A stretch of 64,000 nucleotides of DNA from an uncultured Pelagibacteraceae bacterium (GTDB taxonomy: Bacteria > Pseudomonadota > Alphaproteobacteria > Pelagibacterales > Pelagibacteraceae), in assembly GCA_902586125.1 (NCBI GenBank), contig CACIGI010000002.1:24520-88519 (forward strand), written 5' to 3'. The position numbers were made by a program, and so were the translations under genes. Position 1 is the first letter of the stretch, and each line of letters starts with the position of its first letter. This document shows, in pieces, positions 46,046 to 56,582 of this stretch. The notes beneath the pieces are model-generated. The model was given only the letters and a program-made list of their open reading frames with translations. It did no database searches and was not told where the DNA came from.

Positions 46046-46975
46046 ATGAAACAATTCAGCTTGTGCTTTGGTAGGGTAAAAAAAGATTGTCTAAAGTTTA
46101 TTAAATCTCAAGAAACAAAAACAGATAAATTTAAAAATAAGGAACGAATGATAAAGTCTTTCTTAATTCCATTATGTTTTTGGATCAGTAAAAAAGCTGA
46201 AAAAAAAAGACCTTATTTTGTGGGTCTAGCAGGAGGTCAAGGCACTGGCAAAACCACAATTAGTTCACTCATTAAAATAATTTTAATAAAGTACTTTAAA
46301 TTAAAAGTTTTCAAAATTTCTATAGATGATTTTTATAAAACAAGAAAAGAGAGAATAAATTTATCAAGCAAAGTCCACCAATTGCTTTTAACTAGAGGAG
46401 TGCCAGGAACACATGATATTAATATGATGTTAAGTTTTTTTAGAAAGGCAAAGAGTAGAAAATTTAAAAGGCTTAAATTGCCTACATTTAATAAAGCAAT
46501 GGATGACCGATTTAACAAAAAAAATTGGTATGATTTAAAAGTAAGACCTGACGTAATTATTTTTGAAGGTTGGTGTGTTGGTGCAAAATCAGAAAAAAAT
46601 AATACTTTAAAAAAAAACATCAATTCTCTTGAAAAAACTAGAGATCAAAACCAAATTTGGAGAAAATACGTAAACAAGCAATTGAAATCAAAATACAAAA
46701 ACTTATATTCCCAACTTAATTGTTTAATTTATTTAAGAGCGAAAAATTTTAGTTTACTTCAGAAGTGGAGATTGAAACAAGAAAGAAAACTTTGGTTAAA
46801 AAGTAAATTAAAATCGAATTTAAAAATTATGAGTAGAGAAGATGTCATCAATTTTATGCAGACATATCAAAGAATAACCCAGAATATGTTTAGAGATATG
46901 CCTAAGTATGCATCTATAATTTTTAATCTAAATAGTAACCATCAGATCAAATCTGCAGTATATAAAAACAAATGA
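46046..46975 (+). CDS. Glycerate-kinase-like P-loop kinase (GLYK/YggC type)
   Basis: 309 aa. P-loop GLAGGQGTGKTT near residues 61-72, SIDDFYKTRKER, TRGVPGTHDINMM and IIFEGWCVGA are the motifs of the uridine-kinase-related family that includes plant D-glycerate 3-kinase. It may phosphorylate glycerate, feeding glycolate or serine carbon into central metabolism. The stop overlaps the tolC start by 4 nt. Confidence 0.82.
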   Translation: MKQFSLCFGRVKKDCLKFIKSQETKTDKFKNKERMIKSFLIPLCFWISKKAEKKRPYFVGLAGGQGTGKTTISSLIKIILIKYFKLKVFKISIDDFYKTRKERINLSSKVHQLLLTRGVPGTHDINMMLSFFRKAKSRKFKRLKLPTFNKAMDDRFNKKNWYDLKVRPDVIIFEGWCVGAKSEKNNTLKKNINSLEKTRDQNQIWRKYVNKQLKSKYKNLYSQLNCLIYLRAKNFSLLQKWRLKQERKLWLKSKLKSNLKIMSREDVINFMQTYQRITQNMFRDMPKYASIIFNLNSNHQIKSAVYKNK

Positions 46976-48267
46976 AAAAAATAATTTCAATTTTTTTAGG
47001 GGCATTCTTTTTATTACCTAAAGTTAATGCAGAAATCTTTTCTGGTGCGTTATCAAAAGCATATAAAAATAACTCAGAACTGAACGCTGAAAGAGAAAAT
47101 ATTAATGTTTCTGAGCAAGATCTAAATATTTCACGTGGATCTTATTTACCAACCATTACGCTTGAGGGAACTGAAAGTCAGGAAGATACCAATAAACTTA
47201 CCAATCAAGGTGGGGGAGACGCATCGATTAGTGATGTGGATCCGTCAACAAGATCAGTTTCAATTACTCAAACTTTGATAGATTTTGGAAGAGGTGCAGA
47301 TCTTGCAAAAAATAAGATAGGTATTGATCTTGCAAAAGCAAAATTATTAAAAAAAGAGCAAGACATCTTATATAAAGCTACCGAGGCTTATACTGGGTTA
47401 ATTTCGGCAAATGAAAAGTTGGAAATTAATAGAGCCAACGTTGAGCTTTTAAGCAGACAAGTTGAAACTGATAGAATTAGACTTAGCAGAGGTCAAATTT
47501 CTTTATCAGATGTTTCTCAATCAGAGTCCTCATTAGCAGGCGCTGAAGCTCAATTTATTAAAGCACAAAATGATTTATTAACTAGTAAATTAAATTATGA
47601 AAATATAATAGGCAGCATTAATGATGTGGAATTATTGGATAAAAGTTCAATTACTAATTACAAACTTCCAGGAGATCTTAGTTCAGCAATTGAGCTTTCA
47701 AAGAAAAATAATCCTGATTTAATAATTGCAAAGTTAGAGTACGAACAATCTAGTAAAGATAAATCAATAGCTAAATCTGATTTAGCACCTACAGCGAAAT
47801 TATCTTTTGAAAGATCATATACTCAAGATTTAAATACAACATATGATGAGAGAGAAAAAGATACTGTTAAAGCAACTGTTTCGTGGCCTTTTTTTTCAGG
47901 TGGCAAAAACATCGCTAAATATAAAAAAAATCAAAGTTTAGAAAATAGAAAAAGATTGATTTTAGATAGTGCTGTAAAACAAAATCAAACTGATGTCGCT
48001 AGCGCCTGGTCTAATTATCAATCTAATAGAAGTTTACTTAATTCTGTTCAATCCCAAGTTAAAGCTGCTGAAATTGCTAATGAAGGAATTACAGCCGAAT
48101 ATAATAGTGGCGCAGGAAGAACAACTTTAGAGGTCATTCAATCCAACTCATTACTTTTGAATGCTCAAATTTCTTTGGCAGATTCTGAGAGAAATTACAT
48201 TTTATCCCAGTTTAATTTGTTAAAGTCCTTAGGATTGCTAAATAGTGATTATCTAAAAATAAGATAA
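46972..48267 (+). CDS. tolC: TolC family outer-membrane efflux/secretion channel
   Basis: 431 aa with a signal peptide (1-20, ending VNA). Two repeats of the OEP domain: long helices (about 100-215 and 300-410) and the ITQTLIDFGRGADLAKNK and SWPFFSGGKNIAKYK strands. Such trimers form the outer-membrane tunnel for type I secretion and multidrug efflux. No partner pump is in the window. Confidence 0.92.
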   Translation: MKKIISIFLGAFFLLPKVNAEIFSGALSKAYKNNSELNAERENINVSEQDLNISRGSYLPTITLEGTESQEDTNKLTNQGGGDASISDVDPSTRSVSITQTLIDFGRGADLAKNKIGIDLAKAKLLKKEQDILYKATEAYTGLISANEKLEINRANVELLSRQVETDRIRLSRGQISLSDVSQSESSLAGAEAQFIKAQNDLLTSKLNYENIIGSINDVELLDKSSITNYKLPGDLSSAIELSKKNNPDLIIAKLEYEQSSKDKSIAKSDLAPTAKLSFERSYTQDLNTTYDEREKDTVKATVSWPFFSGGKNIAKYKKNQSLENRKRLILDSAVKQNQTDVASAWSNYQSNRSLLNSVQSQVKAAEIANEGITAEYNSGAGRTTLEVIQSNSLLLNAQISLADSERNYILSQFNLLKSLGLLNSDYLKIR

Positions 48268-48298
48268 TTATTGGTTTTTTGAGGAAAAATAAAATATC

Positions 48299-48326
48299 TT
48301 GCCAATGAGAACAAAATGTGTACATT
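48299..48326 (+). promoter_or_regulatory. Possible recA promoter
   Basis: TTGCCA (48299-48304), 16-nt spacer, TACATT (48321-48326). The candidate SOS box lies over the spacer and -10 box. Confidence 0.4.
48309..48323 (+). promoter_or_regulatory. Candidate LexA box of recA
   Basis: GAAC-AAAATGT-GTAC matches GAAC-N7-GAAC at seven of eight positions and shares GAACAAAA with the umuD box. Confidence 0.6.
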
Positions 48327-48360
48327 TATTTTATGATTCGAGTGTTAAAAAAAGTAAGAA

Positions 48361-49521
48361 ATGAGGCAAAAAATGACAAAAAATAACTTAAAAGTAGTTA
48401 AATCTACAAAAGATCAAGAATTGGATATTAAAGAAAAAAATAAAGCATTAGATGCTGCGATTAGCCAGATAACTGACAATTTTGGAAAAGGTTCAGTTAT
48501 GAAGCTGGGCGAAAAAAGAGCGATGGATATCGAGTCGATATCTACAGGTTCTTTAAGTTTAGATTTAGCTTTAGGAATAGGTGGTTTACCTAAAGGAAGA
48601 ATTATTGAAGTTTATGGACCAGAGAGTTCTGGAAAAACAACATTAGCATTACAAGTAGTTGCTGAAGCTCAAAAGGCGGGTGGAATTTGTGCATTCGTTG
48701 ATGCGGAGCATGCTTTAGATCCAGTCTATGCAAAAAAATTAGGAGTGAATACTGAAGAGCTTTTAATTTCTCAACCAGATGCAGGTGAGCAAGCTTTAGA
48801 AATCGCTGATACGTTAGTAAAATCAGGCTCTATTTCAGTTATCGTAATTGACTCTGTTGCAGCTTTAACTCCAAAAGCTGAAATTGAAGGTGAGATGGGT
48901 GATCATCATGTTGGTCTTCAATCAAGATTAATGAGTCAGGCTTTAAGAAAATTAACTGGTTCAATTTCAAATACAAACACAATGATGATTTTTATTAACC
49001 AAATTAGAATGAAAATTGGAGTTATGTTTGGAAGTCCAGAAACAACATCAGGTGGAAATGCGTTGAAGTTTTATTCATCTGTAAGAATGGATATTAGAAG
49101 AATTGGTGCTATCAAAGATAAAGATGAAATTATCGGCAATACTACAAGAGTAAAAGTAGTTAAGAATAAAGTTGCACCACCATTTAAAGTTGTTGAGTTT
49201 GACTTAATGTATGGCAGAGGAATTAGCAAAATGGGTGAATTAGTTGACCTAGGTGCTAAAGCTGACATTATTGAAAAATCAGGAGCATGGTATGCTTATA
49301 AGGGTGAAAAAATAGGTCAAGGTAGAGAAAATGCAAAAACTTACCTTGCTCAAAATCCTAAAGTTGCTGCAGAAATAGAAATGGCAATTAGAGAAAAAGC
49401 AGGTGTGATTTCAAAGAAAATTGAAGGAAATCCATTAAGCCCTGAAAAAATTGAAAAAGAGAAGAAGGTAGCTGAAAAAGAAGAGGCTGCAAAAGAAGCT
49501 ACTCCTTCTAAAAAGAACTAA
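48361..49521 (+). CDS. recA: Recombinase RecA
   Basis: 386 aa. Walker [12 protein letters not shown], the DAEHALDP region, [15 protein letters not shown] and the L2 loop [14 protein letters not shown] are standard. The C-terminal tail is extended and Lys/Glu/Ala-rich. An in-frame ATG at 48373 is an alternative start. RecA drives recombination and triggers cleavage of LexA and UmuD, and umuDC is only 3 kb away. Confidence 0.98.
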   Translation: MRQKMTKNNLKVVKSTKDQELDIKEKNKALDAAISQITDNFGKGSVMKLGEKRAMDIESISTGSLSLDLALGIGGLPKGRIIEVYGPESSGKTTLALQVVAEAQKAGGICAFVDAEHALDPVYAKKLGVNTEELLISQPDAGEQALEIADTLVKSGSISVIVIDSVAALTPKAEIEGEMGDHHVGLQSRLMSQALRKLTGSISNTNTMMIFINQIRMKIGVMFGSPETTSGGNALKFYSSVRMDIRRIGAIKDKDEIIGNTTRVKVVKNKVAPPFKVVEFDLMYGRGISKMGELVDLGAKADIIEKSGAWYAYKGEKIGQGRENAKTYLAQNPKVAAEIEMAIREKAGVISKKIEGNPLSPEKIEKEKKVAEKEEAAKEATPSKKN

Positions 49522-49547
49522 AATTAAAGGTCATCTTTAAATTATAA

Positions 49548-49580
49548 AAGGCGCTTGTTATAAGCGCCTTCCCCCCCTTT
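49548..49580 (+). terminator. Hairpin after recA with a C-rich tail
   Basis: AAGGCGCTT (49548-49556) and AAGCGCCTT (49562-49570) form a perfect 9-bp stem with a 5-nt loop. The tail is C7T3 rather than a U tract, so termination strength is uncertain. Confidence 0.6.
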
Positions 49581-49622
49581 ATCCCTAACTAGACATAGAA
49601 TAAAAAAGCTGTATTTTAAAGT

Positions 49623-52289
49623 ATGGCGGATAAATCATTAAATGAAATAAGAAGTACGTTCTTAAAATATTTTGAAAAGAATGATCATAAGATTGTTGAG
49701 TCTAGCAATTTAGTTCCAAATAATGATCCGACACTAATGTTTGCTAATTCTGGAATGGTTCAGTTCAAGAACGTATTTACTGGTTTAGAAAAAAGAGATT
49801 ATCAAAGAGCAACCACTTCTCAAAAATGTGTCAGAGCAGGAGGTAAGCATAATGATTTAGAAAATGTTGGTTACACTCCAAGACATCATACTTTTTTTGA
49901 AATGTTGGGAAATTTTTCTTTTGGGGACTATTTTAAAGAAAGAGGAATTGAACTTGCATGGAATTTAATTACTAAAGATTTTGGTTTAGATAAAAATAGA
50001 CTTTATGTAACAGTTTTTCATGAAGATGATGAAGCCTTCAATTTTTGGAAGAAAATAGCGGGTTTTAGCGATGACAGAATTATCAGAATTTCGACATCAG
50101 ATAATTTCTGGTCAATGGGTGAGACAGGTCCTTGTGGACCTTGCTCAGAAATATTCTACGATCATGGTGATCATTTAAAAGGTGGTTTACCAGGAACAAA
50201 AGATCAAGATGGAGATCGTTTTATTGAAATTTGGAACTTGGTATTTATGCAATACGAACAAGTTTCAAAAGATAAAAGAGTAGATTTACCCAAACCATCC
50301 GTAGATACCGGAATGGGATTGGAGAGAATAGCTGCTCTTTTACAAGGCACACACGACAATTATCAAACTGATCATTTTAAGAAATTAATAAGTTCGATAT
50401 CAGATGTAACTAAAGTTAAACAAGCTGATAATAATATATCGAGTTTCAGGGTAATTGCTGATCACTTAAGAGCAAGTTCTTTTCTTTTAGCTGAAGGTGT
50501 TCTACCATCCAATGAGGGTCGTGGATATGTTTTAAGAAGAATTATGAGAAGAGGTATGAGGCATTCTCATTTATTAGGATCAAAAGAACCTATTTTTTAC
50601 AAAATTTTTGAATCTTTAAAAAATGAAATGTCTGGAAATTACCCAGAGTTAGAGCGATCTGAATCTTTGATAACAGAAACATTAAAAATGGAAGAAGAAA
50701 AATTTTTAGTTTTACTTGATCGAGGAATTAAAATTCTAAATGATGAAATTTCCAAAATTGATAAAGTGTTATCAGGTGAAGTAGCTTTTAAATTATATGA
50801 CACTTATGGTTTTCCATTAGATCTCACAGAAGATATTTTAAAAAATAAATCATTAAAGGTTGACCATCAAAAATTTGATGAGTTGATGAAAAAAAGCAAA
50901 GAACTTGCAAAAAAGAATTGGAAAGGATCCGGGGACAGCTCAGAGGAAGCAATTTGGTTTTCAATCAAAGATAAAACTGGTCCTACAGAATTTTTGGGTT
51001 ACGAGTCTAATCAATCTGAGGGAGTAGTATTAAATCTAATTAAAAACAATCAGGAATCACAATCATTAGCTACTGGAGAAGAAGGAATGATTATAACTAA
51101 TCAAACTCCTTTTTATGGTGAGTCAGGAGGACAACTCGGAGATAAAGGCACAATAGTCTCTGGCAATTCAGTTTTTGAAGTTGAGGATACACAAAAAAAA
51201 CTTGGAGATTTATTTGTTCATTATGGATTAGTTAAAACCGGAGAAATAAAAATTAACGATGTTGTTGAAATGAAAATTGATGTTGAGAGAAGAAACAATT
51301 TAAAAGCTTATCATTCTGCAACTCACTTACTTCATGAGTCTTTAAGAAGAACTTTAGGTAAGCACGTGATGCAAAAAGGATCATTAGTTGCACCAGATCG
51401 TTTGAGGTTTGACTTTAGTCACATGAAACCGATTTCTAATGAGGAATTAGAGACAATAGATAAATTAGTTAACGAATACGTTCAAAATGGTTCTGAAGTG
51501 ACCACAAGAATTATGACACCTAAAACTGCAATAGAAAAGGGAGCGCTTGCTTTTTTTGGTGAAAAATATGGTGAAGAAGTTCGTGTCGTTTCAATGGGTA
51601 AAGAAAAAGATGCTTATTTTTCAACGGAATTATGCGGTGGAACACATGTAAAAAACACTGGAGATATTGGAAAATTTAAAACAGTCAGTCAATCATCTAT
51701 TGCTGCAGGAGTAAGAAGAGTTGAAGCTCTAAGAGATAAACAGCTTGAAGATTTTATTAAGAATAAAGAAAAGCTCTCAACTTTATCTGTACAAAAAGAT
51801 GAGGAGACTATCAAAAATTTGTCATCACAAATAATCAAACTTGGAGGTAAACCGAAGGTTGATAATAAAGATTTAAAAGAAATTATAAAAAATCTTTCAA
51901 AACAACTTGAACAATTAAATGTTAATTCAGTTCTTCAAGATAAAACAAAAAATATTATTAATGATCAAAAAATAAAAGATATAAAAGTTCGATTTCAAAA
52001 AGTTCAAGATTTACCTCCTAAAGATTTGAGAAAATTAGTTGATAATGGAAAAAAAGAACTTGGTGATGGGATTATAATTGTCTTTGCAAGTAGTGAAGAT
52101 AAAGTTGGTTTAGGAGTTGGTGTTACTGAAAAGCTAGTTAATAAATATGATGCTGTAAAATTTGCAAAATTAGGTTCAGAAATTATTGGTGGCAAAGGTG
52201 GGGGTGGCCGAAAAGATTTTGCCCAAGCAGGGGGACAGGATAAAGACAAAATTGATGAGGCTTTTGAAAAACTAAAGTCTTTAATTTAG
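49623..52289 (+). CDS. alaS: Alanyl-tRNA synthetase
   Basis: 888 aa, full length. Class II catalytic core from the N-terminus ([42 protein letters not shown]), editing domain with zinc ligands HSATHLLH and CGGTH, and a C-terminal oligomerisation domain ending [11 protein letters not shown]. Charges tRNA-Ala. Convergent with icd, 9-nt overlap. Confidence 0.98.
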   Translation: MADKSLNEIRSTFLKYFEKNDHKIVESSNLVPNNDPTLMFANSGMVQFKNVFTGLEKRDYQRATTSQKCVRAGGKHNDLENVGYTPRHHTFFEMLGNFSFGDYFKERGIELAWNLITKDFGLDKNRLYVTVFHEDDEAFNFWKKIAGFSDDRIIRISTSDNFWSMGETGPCGPCSEIFYDHGDHLKGGLPGTKDQDGDRFIEIWNLVFMQYEQVSKDKRVDLPKPSVDTGMGLERIAALLQGTHDNYQTDHFKKLISSISDVTKVKQADNNISSFRVIADHLRASSFLLAEGVLPSNEGRGYVLRRIMRRGMRHSHLLGSKEPIFYKIFESLKNEMSGNYPELERSESLITETLKMEEEKFLVLLDRGIKILNDEISKIDKVLSGEVAFKLYDTYGFPLDLTEDILKNKSLKVDHQKFDELMKKSKELAKKNWKGSGDSSEEAIWFSIKDKTGPTEFLGYESNQSEGVVLNLIKNNQESQSLATGEEGMIITNQTPFYGESGGQLGDKGTIVSGNSVFEVEDTQKKLGDLFVHYGLVKTGEIKINDVVEMKIDVERRNNLKAYHSATHLLHESLRRTLGKHVMQKGSLVAPDRLRFDFSHMKPISNEELETIDKLVNEYVQNGSEVTTRIMTPKTAIEKGALAFFGEKYGEEVRVVSMGKEKDAYFSTELCGGTHVKNTGDIGKFKTVSQSSIAAGVRRVEALRDKQLEDFIKNKEKLSTLSVQKDEETIKNLSSQIIKLGGKPKVDNKDLKEIIKNLSKQLEQLNVNSVLQDKTKNIINDQKIKDIKVRFQKVQDLPPKDLRKLVDNGKKELGDGIIIVFASSEDKVGLGVGVTEKLVNKYDAVKFAKLGSEIIGGKGGGGRKDFAQAGGQDKDKIDEAFEKLKSLI

Positions 52290-53495
52290 CTTCTGTTTAA
52301 GATTGTTATCAATTACATCCAGAAATTGATTGGTTGTTAAATATTTGCTTGAAGGTCCAACCAATATTGCAAGATCTTTTGTCATGGAACCATTTTCAAC
52401 ACTTTCAATACAAACTTTTTCAATTGTATTTGCAAATTTGATAAGTTCGTCATTACCATCAAGTTTTCCTCTATGTGCCAATCCTCTTGTCCATGCAAAA
52501 ATTGAGGCAATTGGATTTGTGGAAGTTTCTTTACCTTGTTGGTGCATTCTATAATGTCTGGTTACTGTTCCGTGAGCTGCTTCTGCCTCCATTATTTTTC
52601 CATCAGGTGTAAGCAGTGTACTGGTCATTAAACCAAGTGAACCATATCCTTGAGCCATGGTATCTGATTGAACATCACCATCATAATTTTTACATGCCCA
52701 TATATACTTACCGCTCCATTTCATTGCACATGCTACCATGTCATCAATTAATCTGTGTTCGTAAGTAATTTTTGCATCCTCAAATTTTTTCTTGAATTCT
52801 TTATTATAGACCTCTTCAAATATATCTTTAAATCTTCCATCATATTTTTTTAGAATTGTATTTTTAGTTGATAAGTAAACTGGCCAATTCTTAATTAATC
52901 CATAACTAAAACAGGATCTTGCGAAATCCTCGATTGATTTATCTAAATTATACATTGAGAGTGCAACTCCTGGACCAGTAAAATTAAATACTTCATATTT
53001 AATTTCATCTTTACCATCTTCAGAGGTCCATTTTACTTCCATCTTACCTTTACCAGGCACTTTGAAATCTGTTGCTCTATATTGATCACCAAATGCATGT
53101 CTCCCGATCACTACTGGATCGGACCATGATGGTACAAGTTTTGGAATGTTAGAACAAATTATGGGTTCTCTAAATACAGTTCCTCCAATGATATTTCTGA
53201 TAGTTCCGTTTGGAGATCTCCACATTTTTTTTAATTTAAACTCTTCAACTCGTGCTTCATCTGGAGTGATGGTTGCACATTTGATACCGACACCAATTTT
53301 TTTAATTGCATTAGCAGAGTCGATAGTGATTTGATCATCAGAGTCATCTCTACTTTTCATTCCTAAATCGTAATATTCAATGCCAAGATCTAAATACGGA
53401 AGTATCAATTTTTTCTTGATAAATTCCCAGATTATTCTGGTCATTTCATCGCCATCTAACTCTACTATTGGGTTTTTAACGCTAATTTTGCTCAC
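52281..53495 (-). CDS. icd: NADP-dependent isocitrate dehydrogenase (eukaryote-like type)
   Basis: 404 aa. [15 protein letters not shown] at the start, [34 protein letters not shown] (here [15 protein letters not shown]) and [11 protein letters not shown] are features of the homodimeric type II enzymes shared by mitochondria and alphaproteobacteria. Makes 2-oxoglutarate and NADPH in the TCA cycle. Confidence 0.97.
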   Translation of the reverse strand: MSKISVKNPIVELDGDEMTRIIWEFIKKKLILPYLDLGIEYYDLGMKSRDDSDDQITIDSANAIKKIGVGIKCATITPDEARVEEFKLKKMWRSPNGTIRNIIGGTVFREPIICSNIPKLVPSWSDPVVIGRHAFGDQYRATDFKVPGKGKMEVKWTSEDGKDEIKYEVFNFTGPGVALSMYNLDKSIEDFARSCFSYGLIKNWPVYLSTKNTILKKYDGRFKDIFEEVYNKEFKKKFEDAKITYEHRLIDDMVACAMKWSGKYIWACKNYDGDVQSDTMAQGYGSLGLMTSTLLTPDGKIMEAEAAHGTVTRHYRMHQQGKETSTNPIASIFAWTRGLAHRGKLDGNDELIKFANTIEKVCIESVENGSMTKDLAILVGPSSKYLTTNQFLDVIDNNLKQKLN

Positions 53496-53569
53496 TTATA
53501 TTTTTATCTTAATAATTGAATTTCGCGATTTTATATACATATTAATGACAAATTATCAAATAGAAGAAT

Positions 53570-54217
53570 ATGTTTAGTAAGATATTTCCAAAAATTCACG
53601 CTGAAGGTTATAAATTTTTAGTTATAGCCGGAATAATCACAATAGTATTTTATATTTTTAGTAATTTCTTAGGTCTTGTTGGTTTAGTTTTGACTATTTG
53701 GGTTTATTATTTTTTTAGAGATCCAGAGAGAGTTATTATAGATGATGATAATTATCTTGTTAGTCCAGCAGATGGTGAGGTGATCAAAGTTGAAGAAGTT
53801 GATGGGCCTAAAGAACTTAGTCTAGAGAATAAAAAATTTAAAAAGATTAGTGTTTTCATGAATGTTTTTGATTGTCATGTAAACAGAACTCCATGTGCAG
53901 GAAAGATTGAGGAAATCTTATATAAGCCAGGAAAGTTTGTAAATGCTTCATTAGATAAAGCAAGTGAGGATAATGAAAGAAATTACTTTAAAATTAAAGA
54001 CCCTCACAACAATGATATTATAGTTGTTCAGATAGCTGGATTAGTTGCACGAAGAATAGTTTGTGAGTCTAATAAAGATCAAGAGTTGAAACAAGGAGAT
54101 CGTATTGGCATGATACGATTTGGTAGTAGAGCTGATATCTATTATGAAAATTATGAGCCGCTTGTGAAAGTTGGTCAAAAAGCTATTTCAGGTGAGACAC
54201 TACTTGCAAAAAAATAA
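53570..54217 (+). CDS. psd: Phosphatidylserine decarboxylase (short, PsdA type)
   Basis: 215 aa. One or two N-terminal membrane segments, SPADGEV, FMNVFDCHVNRTP and the self-cleavage site GS in MIRFGSRADIYY near residue 179-180, where the pyruvoyl group forms. It makes phosphatidylethanolamine from phosphatidylserine. Directly followed by pssA, whose enzyme supplies the substrate. Confidence 0.94.
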   Translation: MFSKIFPKIHAEGYKFLVIAGIITIVFYIFSNFLGLVGLVLTIWVYYFFRDPERVIIDDDNYLVSPADGEVIKVEEVDGPKELSLENKKFKKISVFMNVFDCHVNRTPCAGKIEEILYKPGKFVNASLDKASEDNERNYFKIKDPHNNDIIVVQIAGLVARRIVCESNKDQELKQGDRIGMIRFGSRADIYYENYEPLVKVGQKAISGETLLAKK

Positions 54218-54218
54218 T

Positions 54219-55022
54219 ATGGAACAAAAAAAACCAAATCTTAAAATTGTAGTGGATAAAAAAAACGCAAGAATGATTTTACCAAATATGTTAACCCTGA
54301 TGGGCGTATGTATTGGGTTAAGTTCAATTCGATTTGCTTTGGATGGAAGATTTGAAATAGCAATTATTGCAATAATTTTTGCTGCTTTGATTGATGGCTT
54401 AGATGGAAGAATAGCAAGACTTATAAAGGGAACCTCAAAAGTTGGAAAAGAATTAGACTCTTTGACGGATGTAATAAGTTTTGGGGTTGCTCCAGCATTC
54501 ATTATGTATTTCTGGAAATTAAATACCCTAGGTCGATTTGGATGGTTACTATGTTTAGTTTACGTAATTTGTGTTGCTTTAAGATTAGCAAGGTTTAATG
54601 TTAATTCTAATCAGGAACCTTCCTGGAAAGATAACTTTTTTGAAGGAGTACCTTCTCCAGCAGGTGCTATATTATTATTAACTCCATTAATAATAAGCCT
54701 GAGTGGTTTTGATTATATTGAACTAAATTTTAATATCATTGTTCCAATATTTTTTGTAGCAACATCATTGCTTCTGATTAGTAAATTTCCGAGTTATTCA
54801 TTTAAAAAAATTGTTATACCAAGAAGGACAACAATATTTTTATTATTTGGTATAGTTCTATTTTTTGGACTATTGTTAGTTTATACATTTAATGTAATTG
54901 CAATAAGTTCTTTAGTTTATGTGCTTTTATTACCAATTAGTTTTTTTCATTTTCAAAAATTAAAAAAACAACATGAAAATGACAAAATTCAAGAAGATGA
55001 TGATCTTGAAGACATACTTTAA
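54219..55022 (+). CDS. pssA: CDP-diacylglycerol--serine O-phosphatidyltransferase
   Basis: 267 aa from the ATG one base after psd; the same frame opens at 54171 but that is inside psd. The CDP-alcohol transferase motif DGLDGRIAR followed by GKELDSLTD (catalytic aspartates) lies near residues 60-90, with about eight membrane helices. Makes phosphatidylserine for the psd product. The next gene starts at its last base. Confidence 0.93.
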   Translation: MEQKKPNLKIVVDKKNARMILPNMLTLMGVCIGLSSIRFALDGRFEIAIIAIIFAALIDGLDGRIARLIKGTSKVGKELDSLTDVISFGVAPAFIMYFWKLNTLGRFGWLLCLVYVICVALRLARFNVNSNQEPSWKDNFFEGVPSPAGAILLLTPLIISLSGFDYIELNFNIIVPIFFVATSLLLISKFPSYSFKKIVIPRRTTIFLLFGIVLFFGLLLVYTFNVIAISSLVYVLLLPISFFHFQKLKKQHENDKIQEDDDLEDIL

Positions 55023-55933
55023 TGAAAAAAAACACAATAGTTTCTCTTGCTGATGCTAACTATTTTCCTTTATTAGAGGAATTAATTAATTCTATAAAAA
55101 GATTCAAAGAAAGTGAAAATGTTGCGATCTGTATTTTAGATGCAGGCTTAAACAAAGATCAAAAAGAAAAATTATCTACTAAAGTAGATGAAATTAAATC
55201 TGCAGAGTGGGATATTGAAGTTACTCAATCTAAAGTTAAAGAAAAGGAATGGCTTAAAAGCCAAGTTTCAAGAGCATTTTTACCTAAATATTTTCCAAAC
55301 TATGAAAAATATTTGTGGATTGATTGTGATGCTTGGGTAAATGACTGGAGTTCTGTTGAGCTTTATTTTCAAGCTTGCGAAAATGGTAAGTTGGGTATTA
55401 CACAAACAATAGGACCAGGTTACAAAATCACCTCAAAAGTAAATTGGTTATTTGGAAAATTAGCAATAATTAAATCCCAGAATTTTAAACATGCAATAAA
55501 ATCAAAAATTGGTACTGACAAAGCTAGAAAACTTGCTTTTGCTCCACATATTAATATTGGCGTGTTTTCTTTAGAAAAAAACTCAAAAGGGTGGAGCTTG
55601 TGGCAAAACAATTTATCAGAAACACTAAAAGCTGGGAATATTTTTGGTTCTGAGGGATTAGCAATTAACATGTCAGTTTATATTGATGATCTTGAAACAG
55701 AATTTTTACCTTTAAATTGTAATTGGATCGCTAGCAATCTTTTACCGAAATATGATGAAAATCAAAAAACATTTGTAGAACCTTATCTTCCAAATTACAA
55801 AATAGGTATAATGCATCTTGCAGCTGGAATATGGAAAGATGGTAAAGATATGCGAGTAGATAAAAGTATAAAGATAGAATTAGAAACCTTAGATAATAAA
55901 AAGATTAATAAAAGTTTAAGATTTGATATTTAG
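55022..55933 (+). CDS. Glycosyltransferase-like protein (GT8-type fold)
   Basis: 303 aa. ADANYFPLLEELINSIKRF, a DxD-type motif in LWIDCDAWVND (near residue 100), INIGVFSL and GSEGLAINMSVY give the layout of GT-A enzymes of the GT8 kind, which transfer sugars from nucleotide donors. Acceptor unknown; its lipid-gene neighbours suggest an envelope role, but this is weak. The start overlaps pssA by one base. Confidence 0.65.
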   Translation: MKKNTIVSLADANYFPLLEELINSIKRFKESENVAICILDAGLNKDQKEKLSTKVDEIKSAEWDIEVTQSKVKEKEWLKSQVSRAFLPKYFPNYEKYLWIDCDAWVNDWSSVELYFQACENGKLGITQTIGPGYKITSKVNWLFGKLAIIKSQNFKHAIKSKIGTDKARKLAFAPHINIGVFSLEKNSKGWSLWQNNLSETLKAGNIFGSEGLAINMSVYIDDLETEFLPLNCNWIASNLLPKYDENQKTFVEPYLPNYKIGIMHLAAGIWKDGKDMRVDKSIKIELETLDNKKINKSLRFDI

Positions 55934-56545
55934 TTGAAAAAAAATAAAATTTCAAAAAATTGGATTAATAAACAAAGAAGAGATACTTATGTTCGTCAAT
56001 CTAAAGTGGATGGTTATAGAGCTAGATCTGCATATAAATTGATTGAAATTGATGAAAAGTTTAAAGTTTTTAAGGGTGGAATTTCTGTAATAGATATTGG
56101 TGCTGCACCAGGAAGTTGGTCTCAATATGCTTCGAAGGTTGTAAAAAATGGAACAATTATCTCGATAGATTTAAAAAAAATGGAAAAAATTAAAAACACT
56201 ATTCAAATTGAAGGTGATTTCACAGAGCACAATATTCAAGAGAAAATAAAAAAAAATCTTAACAATCCAATTGATGTGGTTATATCTGATATGGCAGTAA
56301 ATACGACTGGAATAAAAGATGTTGATGCAATCCAAACTGGAGAGTTATGTAAAGAGGCGATGGTATTTTCAAAAGATGTAATATCTGAAAAGGGTATTTT
56401 TATTGCTAAAATATTTATGGGCAGATCTTTTAATGAAATTGTCGCACTAGGAAAAAAAATTTTTAAGGAAGTAAAGGTTTTTAAACCTAAGTCGAGTCGT
56501 AAAGACTCTAAAGAGAGTTTTATTATTTGCAAAAATCTTAGATAG
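55934..56545 (+). CDS. rlmE: 23S rRNA (uridine-2552-2'-O)-methyltransferase RlmE
   Basis: 203 aa with a TTG start immediately after the preceding stop. RSAYKLIEI (catalytic Lys), SAM motif VIDIGAAPGSWSQ, VISDMAVNTTG (Asp), FIAKIFMG (Lys) and SRKDSKESF (Glu) give the K-D-K-E tetrad. Methylates U2552 in the A loop during 50S assembly. Confidence 0.95.
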   Translation: MKKNKISKNWINKQRRDTYVRQSKVDGYRARSAYKLIEIDEKFKVFKGGISVIDIGAAPGSWSQYASKVVKNGTIISIDLKKMEKIKNTIQIEGDFTEHNIQEKIKKNLNNPIDVVISDMAVNTTGIKDVDAIQTGELCKEAMVFSKDVISEKGIFIAKIFMGRSFNEIVALGKKIFKEVKVFKPKSSRKDSKESFIICKNLR

Positions 56546-56582
56546 ACACTTTTAATTTAAAAGGAATCATATATAAAGGATT

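Noticed and set aside
54171..54218. Upstream start of pssA inside psd
   Set aside because: A 47-nt overlap would be needed; ATG at 54219 directly after the psd stop is in keeping with this genome.
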